Below, piece by piece: positions 6,220-11,481 of a stretch of 11,481 nucleotides of DNA. Origin of the DNA: an uncultured Collinsella sp. (GTDB lineage: Bacteria; Actinomycetota; Coriobacteriia; Coriobacteriales; Coriobacteriaceae); the NCBI GenBank assembly GCA_900542635.1, contig UQOJ01000065.1, forward strand, positions 1 through 11,481, written 5' to 3'. Position 1 is the first letter of the stretch; the number at the start of each line of letters is the position of its first letter. Below the pieces are notes generated by a model. That model saw only the letters and a program-made list of their open reading frames with translations, was not told the DNA's origin and did no database searches. The position numbers were made by a program, and so were the translations under genes.

Positions 6220-6245
6220 TTATTGAATCGCATTGCCATGGCGCT

Positions 6246-6254
6246 AAGGGAGGG
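6246..6254 (+). promoter_or_regulatory. Ribosome binding site that fixes the cysE GTG start
   Basis: AAGGGAGGG at 6246-6254 places GGGAGG 7 nt before GTG 6261-6263. The alternative ATG at 6174 has no such site and would lie upstream of the putative -10 box. Confidence 0.8.
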
Positions 6255-6260
6255 CGGCCG

Positions 6261-6965
6261 GTGAGCTTTATCAATACCATTCGCGAGGACATCAAGACCG
6301 TCCAAGCGCAGGATCCCGCCGCGCAAAACGGTCTAGTCATCTTCCTTTCCTATCCTGGCCTGCACGCCAAGTGGAACCACGTGCCCGAGCACTGGCTCTG
6401 GGAGCACGGTCATCGCTCGCTCGCCCGCGTGCTCTCGCAGATCACCCGTCATATCACCGGCGTCGAAATTCATCCCGCCGCACAGATTGGCAAGCACTTC
6501 TTTATCGACCACGCCATGGGCGTCGTCATCGGCGAGACCACCATTGTGGGCGACAACTGCGTGCTCTACCAGGGCGTCACGCTCGGCGGCACCGGCAACG
6601 AGACCGGCAAGCGCCACCCCACCCTGGGCAACAACGTCACCGTGGGCACGGGCGCCAAGGTGCTCGGCAACATCCGCATCGGCAACAACGTCAAAATCGG
6701 CGGCAACTCGGTTGTCGTCAAGGACGTGCCCGACAACTGCACCGTCGTGGGCGTGCCGGGGCGCATCATCAAGCGCAACGGCTGCCGCGTGTTCGAGGAG
6801 AGCTTCGATGCCAAGCAGCATCGCGAGTACATGCCCGACGATGCCGCCGAGCAATCCGCGCTCAACCGTCAAGGCATCACCGAGAATGCCCGCCGCGTCA
6901 AGGAACTCGAGCGAGAGGTGGCCGAGCTCAAGGCCCTCGTCGCCAAGCTCGCGGACGAACGCTAG
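6261..6965 (+). CDS. cysE: Serine O-acetyltransferase
   Basis: A 234-residue serine acetyltransferase, which makes O-acetylserine from serine and acetyl-CoA, the first step of cysteine synthesis. It is the short type (EpsC/Gram-positive-like) with a small N-terminal helical domain. The left-handed parallel beta-helix of hexapeptide repeats begins at GVEIHPAAQIG (67-77) and runs through DHAMGVVIGET (83-93), VTLGGTGNETGKRHPTLG (106-123), GAKVLGNIRIG (131-141) and GVPGRI (164-169). His84 matches the catalytic His158 of E. coli CysE, and His119 matches His193. Residues 205-234 (RRVKELEREVAELKALVAKL) form a charged heptad-like tail, a likely coiled coil not needed for catalysis. Translation starts at GTG 6261. 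No cysK is adjacent in this window. A terminator follows 32 nt downstream, so it is monocistronic. Confidence 0.95.
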   Translation: MSFINTIREDIKTVQAQDPAAQNGLVIFLSYPGLHAKWNHVPEHWLWEHGHRSLARVLSQITRHITGVEIHPAAQIGKHFFIDHAMGVVIGETTIVGDNCVLYQGVTLGGTGNETGKRHPTLGNNVTVGTGAKVLGNIRIGNNVKIGGNSVVVKDVPDNCTVVGVPGRIIKRNGCRVFEESFDAKQHREYMPDDAAEQSALNRQGITENARRVKELEREVAELKALVAKLADER

Positions 6966-6997
6966 GGCTGCGAACGGTACAAGCCCCGCATCAACAC

Positions 6998-7043
6998 AAG
7001 AAGGCGCGCCAGGGAATTCATCCCCGGCGCGCCTTTCTTTTTG
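6998..7043 (+). terminator. Rho-independent terminator after cysE
   Basis: A 10-bp stem AAGGCGCGCC (7001-7010) with GGCGCGCCTT (7026-7035) is extended by inner GGG/CCC pairing. It is followed by TCTTTCTTTTTG-like sequence on the plus strand. On the minus strand it is followed by CTTCTTGTGTTG, so it probably also ends the convergent ABC operon. Confidence 0.88.
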
Positions 7044-7075
7044 ATGTGACATGTGGGGCTATCCCTTTGTCACAT
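7044..7075. repeat. Hairpin at the 3' end of the ABC operon
   Basis: ATGTGACA (7044-7051) and TGTCACAT (7068-7075) are a perfect 8-bp inverted repeat. GGG/CCC pairing (7056-7058 with 7063-7065) inside it makes a tall stem. Its right edge touches the stop codon of the last ABC gene (7075-7077). No U-tract follows on the minus strand, so by itself it is not a classical terminator; it may protect the mRNA end or extend the terminator at 6998-7043. Confidence 0.6.
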
Positions 7076-9081
7076 TATGCGAACTGACTCAAGTAGAGGT
7101 CGGCATAAGCGCCCTCGGCAGCCAGCAGTTCCTTATGCGTACCTTGCTCGATAATGTTGCCGTGGTCCATGACCAAGATCAGGTCGGCATCCACAATCGT
7201 CGACAGGCGGTGCGCGATCACAAAGCTCGTGCGCCCGCGCATGAGCGCGTCCATGGCACGACCGATGGCAAGCTCGGTACGCGTATCCACGCTTGAGGTC
7301 GCCTCGTCCAGGATGAGAATCGCCGGGTTGTTGAGCAGCACGCGTGCGATGGTCAGCAGCTGACGCTGACCCTGGCTGATGCTCTCGGCATCGTTGGCCA
7401 CGCGCGTGTCGTAGCCCTGCGGCATGGTGCGCACAAAGAAGTCGACCTGCGCGGCACGAGCGGCGGCCACAATTTCGTCGCGCGTTGCCTCGGGGCAGCC
7501 GTAGGCGATGTTTTCGGCAATCGTGCCATCGAACAGCCAGGCGTCCTGCAGCACCATGCCAAACTGCTGCCGTAGCTCGCCGCGGCCCATGCGGCTCGTA
7601 TCCACGCCGTCGAGCGTAATACGCCCGCCGTCAATCTCGTAGAAGCGCATGAGCAGGTTGATGAGCGTCGTCTTGCCTGCGCCCGTGGTTCCCACCACGG
7701 CAATCTTCTGGCCCGGCTCGGCGGTAAACGACACATCGCGCATAAGCGGCTTGTCGGGCGAATAACCAAAGCGTACATGCTCAAAGGAGACGCGGCCCTC
7801 CACGCGACCCGGCAGCTTGGCGGCCTTGTCCGGCAGCGGATCGGCCTCCATCTCGGGCTCATCGAGCAGGTCGAACACGCGCTCTGCACTCGCCAGCGCG
7901 CTCTGCAGCGAGTTGAAGGTAAACGACAGCTGCGTCATGGGTTCGGACGCCTCGTAGATAAACTGGAAGAACGCCTGGAACACGCCGACGGTCATGTGAC
8001 CGGCAACCAGCATGCTGCAGCCCACGAGCGCGATCACGATCTGCGCCAAACGGCCGATAAAGCGCACCGCGGGGCCGACGGCGTTAATCATGAAGTCGGC
8101 CTTGGCACTCACGCGTGCCAGCTCGCCCGAGGCCTGGTGCACCTCGGCAGAACTCTGGCGCTCACGGTTGAACGCGCGAATCACCAGACGGCCCGAGTAG
8201 CCTTCCTCAACCGCACTCGTAATCTTTGACACCCACTCCTGGCGCTCGCCCGTCACATCGTGTGTGCGGCGCGAGACGACCTTCGTCACCAGCAGCGACA
8301 GTGCCGTAAAGAACAGAAAGACGAGCGTAAGCTGCACGCTGAACACGAACATCACGCTCACAGCACCAACAACCGTGCCGATCGACACGAGCAGCTGCAG
8401 CAATCCGCGCTGCATGCTCTCGGACATCTTGTCCAGGTCGTTGGTCGCGCGGCTGACGACCTCGCCGGGACGATGCGCGTCAAAATAGGCGAGCGGCAGA
8501 CGGTTGAGCTTTTGCGCGATGCGGTTGCGCAGGCGCAGGTTGAGGCGTTCGGCCACGCTCGACATCAAAAAGCTCTGGAGCGCGTAGAACGAAGCGGCGG
8601 CCGTCCAAATCAAAAAGTAGATGAAGATAGTCCTGCCGCAGTTCTCCCAGGTGATGCTGAAGGTGGCGTTGTTGACAAACGCTACCTGAATGTGGCCCCA
8701 CAGCTCATCGATCACGCGGGCGCTATATGCCGGCGCGGCAGTGTTAAAGATGACATAGAACACAATGCTCGCGAACACGATATAGAAGCGCCAATGGTCG
8801 CCGGCAGCCTCACTCCACAGGCGGCGCACCGTCGCCCAGGTATCCCGAGGCGTCTCGTCCTCGTCTTCGTCGTCCACATCGCGCATACGCTCTGCCTCGG
8901 CGCGGACGCGCTCGTCCTCGGCACGTTCGTTTTCCTCGTAGAGCGCTTGGCGGCGAGCCTCGCGCTCGGCTGCAGCCTTGGCGGCGTCATCCAGTTCGGG
9001 TGCCACGGCAGCCGTTTCCTCGACCAGCCCCGCGGCAACGGCGTCATCAACGCCGCCCTGCTTCTTGAGCTCCTCGGTCAT
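7075..9081 (-). CDS. ABC exporter half-transporter with canonical ATP site residues
   Basis: A 668-residue type IV ABC exporter subunit (TMD fused to NBD). Six transmembrane helices span roughly residues 100-375, and the ATPase domain begins near 430. Motifs: Walker A GTTGAGKTT (464-472, Lys470), Q-loop VLQDAWLFDGT (about 510-520), signature ISQGQRQ (568-574, Gln replacing the first Gly of SGGQ), Walker B ILILDEATSSVD with catalytic Glu593, and H-loop IAHRLST with His624. It is the catalytic-Glu partner of the subunit encoded just upstream, as in TM287/288-, BmrCD- and LmrCD-type exporters. About 85 residues precede the TMD; they are highly charged with an acidic DVDDEDEDE run near 68-76 and an Ala/Glu/Arg-rich helix, longer than usual. 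The ATG at 9079-9081 is 1 nt from the upstream stop and has a GGAGGTGA site 5 nt away. Substrate unknown; a MarR-led operon suggests a toxic compound or drug. Confidence 0.95.
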   Translation of the reverse strand: MTEELKKQGGVDDAVAAGLVEETAAVAPELDDAAKAAAEREARRQALYEENERAEDERVRAEAERMRDVDDEDEDETPRDTWATVRRLWSEAAGDHWRFYIVFASIVFYVIFNTAAPAYSARVIDELWGHIQVAFVNNATFSITWENCGRTIFIYFLIWTAAASFYALQSFLMSSVAERLNLRLRNRIAQKLNRLPLAYFDAHRPGEVVSRATNDLDKMSESMQRGLLQLLVSIGTVVGAVSVMFVFSVQLTLVFLFFTALSLLVTKVVSRRTHDVTGERQEWVSKITSAVEEGYSGRLVIRAFNRERQSSAEVHQASGELARVSAKADFMINAVGPAVRFIGRLAQIVIALVGCSMLVAGHMTVGVFQAFFQFIYEASEPMTQLSFTFNSLQSALASAERVFDLLDEPEMEADPLPDKAAKLPGRVEGRVSFEHVRFGYSPDKPLMRDVSFTAEPGQKIAVVGTTGAGKTTLINLLMRFYEIDGGRITLDGVDTSRMGRGELRQQFGMVLQDAWLFDGTIAENIAYGCPEATRDEIVAAARAAQVDFFVRTMPQGYDTRVANDAESISQGQRQLLTIARVLLNNPAILILDEATSSVDTRTELAIGRAMDALMRGRTSFVIAHRLSTIVDADLILVMDHGNIIEQGTHKELLAAEGAYADLYLSQFA

Positions 9082-9082
9082 G

Positions 9083-10819
9083 CTACTCACCTCCCTTCAT
9101 CTGCGATTCCGCGATGGCGCGGTACACCTCGCAGGTTTCCATAAGCTCGCCATGCGTGCCCAAGCCCACAACCTCGCCATCCTTGAGCACGACAATCTGG
9201 TCGGCGTGCAGAATCGTCGAGATGCGCTGCGCGATGATGAGCACCGCGGCATCGCGCGTCTCGTCTTGCAATGCATGGCGCAGGGCCGCATCGGTCTTAA
9301 AGTCCAGGGCCGAAAAACTGTCATCGAAGATGTACAAATCGGCCTGCTTCATGAGCGCGCGAGCAATGGCCAGACGTTGGCGCTGGCCGCCCGAAAAGTT
9401 CGTGCCGCCCTGCGCCACCGGGGTATCGAGCCCCTGCGGCTGATCGAGCACAAAGGTGCTCTGGGCAACCTGCAGCGCATGAAGCATGTCCGCCTCGGTC
9501 GCGTCCTCGTTGCCAAAGCGCAGATTACTTGCCACGGTGCCCGCGAACAGCCATGCTTTTTGCGGCACATAGGCAATGCGCCCGCGAATCTCGCCTTGCG
9601 AAAGCTCGCGCAGGTCGACGCCGTCCAGGCGAATGGCGCCCTTGGTGGCATCGTGGAAGCGCAGCAGAAGCTTGGCCACCGTCGACTTGCCCGAACCCGT
9701 CGAGCCGACGATTGCGGTCGTCTGACCGCGACGACAAGTAAAGTTCAAATTGCACAGCGTGTCCTCGTCGGCGTCGTCAAAGCGAAACGACATATGATCG
9801 AACACGGCGACCGCATCGGCCCCGTCCTTTGAGTCGGACGCGGCCGCATCCAGCGTGCGCTCGCCATCGACGATGCTCGGCTCAATCTCCAACACCTGCT
9901 GCGCACGGCTTAGGCATGCCGCGGCGCGTGGCAGCGTCAGCACCACCATCTGCGCCATCATCACAAAGAACAGAATCAAGATTGCGTACTCGAGCACCGC
10001 AGAGATGCTCGCGATCTGCATCGCATGGGCGCCCACGCGGTTGCCGCCAACCCACAGCACCGCCACCTCGGCGATGTTCATCAAAAAGAAGCTGGAGCTG
10101 TCGAGGCCCACAAACAGGTGGTTGACCTTGATGGCGTTGGCCGCGTAATCGCTAAACACCTCGTCCAGACGCCGTTCCTCGTGGCGCTCCTTGTTAAACG
10201 CACGGATGACGCGCACGCCCACAATATTCTCGCGCAGCACCACGTTCATGCGGTCGATAAAGCCCTGTAGGCGCATAAAAATCGGCGCCGCGTTGGCAAC
10301 CGTAAAGACCGCCGCCACCAGCACAATCGCAACGACTACGCCCAGAAGCGTGCCCATGGCAGGATCGATAAACCAGGCGAAGATGATGCCCGCCACAGCC
10401 AAAAACGGCACGGGCAGCACCAGCTGAATCGTCTGCAGAATCGCCTGCTGAATCACGTTGATGTCGTTGAGCGAGCGCGTGATCATCGATCCGGTGCCAA
10501 AGCGCTCAAAATCGCTGGCCGCGAGCTCGAGCGATTTGTCGTACACGGCATTGCGGATATCGCAAGCCACGTTGGCGGCCAGGCGCGCCGAAAGATAGCA
10601 GCCCAGCACCGTGCCGCCGCTAGCCATGCTGGTCGCGATAAACATGTATAGGCCGTTGCGTAAAATGTAGTCGACATCGCCCGTGGTAATACCGGTGTTG
10701 ACCATGTTCGCCAACATCGTGGGAACCAACAGCGTACCAACGTTATCCACCAGCAGCACCAGCAGCGTCACTGCGACAAGCCCTCGATATGGCTTTAGAA
10801 ACCTCATTAACAGTCGCAC
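9083..10819 (-). CDS. ABC exporter half-transporter with degenerate ATP site
   Basis: A 578-residue TMD-NBD half-transporter. Six membrane helices occupy about residues 12-300, including the DFERFGTGSMITRSLNDIN coupling segment (103-121). NBD motifs: Walker A GSTGSGKST (372-380, Lys378), Q-loop YVPQKAWLFAGT (417-428), canonical signature NFSGGQRQRLAIARA (474-488) and Walker B LYIFDDSFSALD. In the last, Asp500 replaces the catalytic Glu, and the H-loop is IAQRIST with Gln531 in place of His. Both changes mark the non-hydrolysing partner of heterodimeric exporters, complementing the subunit encoded downstream. GTG 10817-10819 is read after a GAGGGGGAG site. The alternative ATG at 10805-10807 overlaps the MarR stop as TAATG, so translational coupling is likely either way. 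The gene overlaps the MarR gene by 13 bp (GTG start) or 1 bp (ATG start). Confidence 0.95.
   Translation of the reverse strand: MRLLMRFLKPYRGLVAVTLLVLLVDNVGTLLVPTMLANMVNTGITTGDVDYILRNGLYMFIATSMASGGTVLGCYLSARLAANVACDIRNAVYDKSLELAASDFERFGTGSMITRSLNDINVIQQAILQTIQLVLPVPFLAVAGIIFAWFIDPAMGTLLGVVVAIVLVAAVFTVANAAPIFMRLQGFIDRMNVVLRENIVGVRVIRAFNKERHEERRLDEVFSDYAANAIKVNHLFVGLDSSSFFLMNIAEVAVLWVGGNRVGAHAMQIASISAVLEYAILILFFVMMAQMVVLTLPRAAACLSRAQQVLEIEPSIVDGERTLDAAASDSKDGADAVAVFDHMSFRFDDADEDTLCNLNFTCRRGQTTAIVGSTGSGKSTVAKLLLRFHDATKGAIRLDGVDLRELSQGEIRGRIAYVPQKAWLFAGTVASNLRFGNEDATEADMLHALQVAQSTFVLDQPQGLDTPVAQGGTNFSGGQRQRLAIARALMKQADLYIFDDSFSALDFKTDAALRHALQDETRDAAVLIIAQRISTILHADQIVVLKDGEVVGLGTHGELMETCEVYRAIAESQMKGGE
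9087..9097 (-). promoter_or_regulatory. Strong Shine-Dalgarno for the second ABC subunit
   Basis: On the minus strand AAGGGAGGTGA contains a full match to the anti-Shine-Dalgarno core (GGAGGTGA), 5 nt before ATG 9081. It lies inside the last codons of the upstream ABC gene. It argues against the GTG at 9088-9090, which would overlap the site itself. Confidence 0.85.
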
Positions 10820-11307
10820 GACTCCCCCTCACCTTGATTCTCGGCTTGGCTCTCGGCAGCGATATGCTGCTTAAAGGCATCGCACTCATCGCCGAGCACC
10901 TGAGAGAATTTGCCGATCAAGCGCATAATCTCGCGCTGCTCACATGGCTCAAGCGCGCCAAAGGCTCGCTGTTCGGCCTTGAGTGCCGGCAGCGCATAAC
11001 GCTCGGCAAATCGCCTGCCCTCTCCGGTCAGGCTCACAACCTTGTTCTTACGACTGCCTTCGGCAAACTCCAACGTTGCGAAGCCCCGCGCCGTCAAGGT
11101 TTTAATTGCCGAGTTGATGGTCTGCTTGCTGTAGAACCATTCGCTTGTCAGACGGCTTACGGCAATACTGCCGCCCGCCGTGCTGGTGTCGACGAGCATC
11201 CAATAGGCGCAGTCCGAAAGGCCGCAGGCGCGCGAGAACTCCGAATAGATATGGTCGAGTCCATTGAGCAACCGATCGAAGTCGACCAGCGTAACCGCAC
11301 TATTCAT
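10807..11307 (-). CDS. MarR-type winged-helix transcriptional regulator
   Basis: A 166-residue MarR-like regulator. The winged helix-turn-helix is at about 46-100: SIAVSRLTSEWFYSKQTINS (helices 2-3), AIKTLTARGFATLEF (recognition helix end), then the wing EGSRKNKVVSLTGEG (83-97), where the basic tip and T-GEG are typical of the family. The flanking helices would form the dimer. It has six cysteines (28, 33, 122, 142, 164, 166), including a C-terminal Cys-Asp-Cys, in a polar acidic tail (151-166); a redox or metal role is possible but unproven. It is the first gene of the exporter operon and overlaps the first ABC gene, the standard arrangement for a regulator controlling its own efflux pump. 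Start ATG 11305-11307 has a weak GGTGGG site 6 nt upstream. Confidence 0.9.
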   Translation of the reverse strand: MNSAVTLVDFDRLLNGLDHIYSEFSRACGLSDCAYWMLVDTSTAGGSIAVSRLTSEWFYSKQTINSAIKTLTARGFATLEFAEGSRKNKVVSLTGEGRRFAERYALPALKAEQRAFGALEPCEQREIMRLIGKFSQVLGDECDAFKQHIAAESQAENQGEGESCDC

Positions 11308-11323
11308 CTATCCCACCATTCGA

Positions 11324-11383
11324 TTGTCCGATTTTTGACCAATTATATGTCTCTAGATTAGTCCGAGTTTTGACTATCGTCAA
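11324..11383. promoter_or_regulatory. Two repeated operator-like motifs on either side of the marR -10
   Basis: GTCCGATTTTTGAC (11326-11339) and GTCCGAGTTTTGAC (11361-11374) differ at one base and are 35 bp apart. Each is an inverted repeat of the form GTC-N8-GAC; the second extends to TAGTC-N8-GACTA (11359-11376). The first covers the expected transcription start and the second the -35 region, with TATAAT between them. Overlapping the second, TTGAC-TATC-GTCAA (11370-11383) is a perfect 5-4-5 inverted repeat. Binding by the MarR protein encoded next door is inferred from position and symmetry. Confidence 0.5.
11342..11347 (-). promoter_or_regulatory. -10 box of the marR-ABC operon
   Basis: A perfect TATAAT on the minus strand (plus-strand ATTATA) lies 34 nt upstream of the MarR start codon. 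The sequence at -35 spacing (AAACTC, 11365-11370) is poor, which fits a regulated promoter. Transcription would start near 11335, leaving a short leader. Confidence 0.6.
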
Positions 11384-11432
11384 CAGGCTCTCCGCAAATG
11401 CGCGCACTTTTATGGCCTATCGGCAGAATCAG

Positions 11433-11455
11433 AACCACCCTTAAAAAGGGTGGTT
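11433..11455. terminator. Terminator-like hairpin near the right edge
   Basis: AACCACCCTT (11433-11442) and AAGGGTGGTT (11446-11455) form a perfect 10-bp stem with an AAA loop. The flanks are moderately T-rich on both strands (TGCTCTT rightward, CTGATTCTG leftward). With the marR promoter to its left, it most likely ends a minus-strand gene lying beyond the window. A small GGGT-ATA-ACCC palindrome follows at 11464-11474. Confidence 0.5.
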
Positions 11456-11481
11456 TGCTCTTAGGGTATAACCCACGGGCC

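Noticed and set aside
7044..7075. CRP/FNR-type binding site from TGTGA...TCACA
   Set aside because: The half-sites are 16-18 nt apart instead of 6, and the site lies between convergent gene ends rather than at a promoter.
8260..9144. Long plus-strand open frames opposite the ABC genes
   Set aside because: Shadows of conserved ABC transporter coding sequence; compositionally His/Arg/Gln-rich and without motifs.

Overview
The window is a GC-rich stretch of bacterial chromosome with dense, single-copy-looking housekeeping and transport genes. Gene content, codon use and protein style fit an actinobacterial gut commensal of the class Coriobacteriia, with Collinsella as my best guess. That placement is inference from sequence style; no 16S gene is present.

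Layout from left to right. Positions 1-291 hold no gene I can support. 292-2073 (minus) is a fused protein: an N-terminal tRNA adenosine deaminase (TadA) joined to a complete type-I glycerate kinase. On the opposite strand, 2125-2214 is a tRNA-Ser(UGA) with an encoded CCA. It is wedged between tadA and a minus-strand TetR-family regulator (2217-2801), leaving 2 nt on the TetR side. Divergent from the regulator is lemA (3013-3564), with a perfect 6-10-6 inverted repeat over its putative -10 box.

Between the convergent genes lemA and ilvE (3565-4047) lies the most unusual non-coding stretch. It holds a strong terminator hairpin, then a 201-bp A/T-richer block bounded by 20-bp near-perfect terminal inverted repeats (MITE-like), then a 99-bp nested palindrome with perfect 16-bp outer arms. 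Next come ilvE (4048-5100, minus, branched-chain aminotransferase), a DedA-family membrane protein (5390-6037, minus), and cysE (6261-6965, plus, serine acetyltransferase) divergent from dedA.

The right third is one minus-strand operon read right to left: a MarR-type regulator (10807-11307), then two ABC half-transporters (9083-10819 and 7075-9081) with overlapping or 1-nt junctions. The two ABC proteins form a textbook asymmetric heterodimeric exporter. One carries Asp for the catalytic Glu and Gln for the H-loop His; the other carries a non-canonical SQGQ signature, so one ATP site is canonical and the other degenerate. Upstream of marR two near-identical 14-bp motifs, one on each side of a TATAAT box, look like the regulator's own operators.

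The points I judge most worth following up are the TadA-glycerate kinase fusion, the MITE-like and palindromic elements between lemA and ilvE, and the marR operator pair with its exporter operon. I see no CRISPR array, phage, transposase or defence system.
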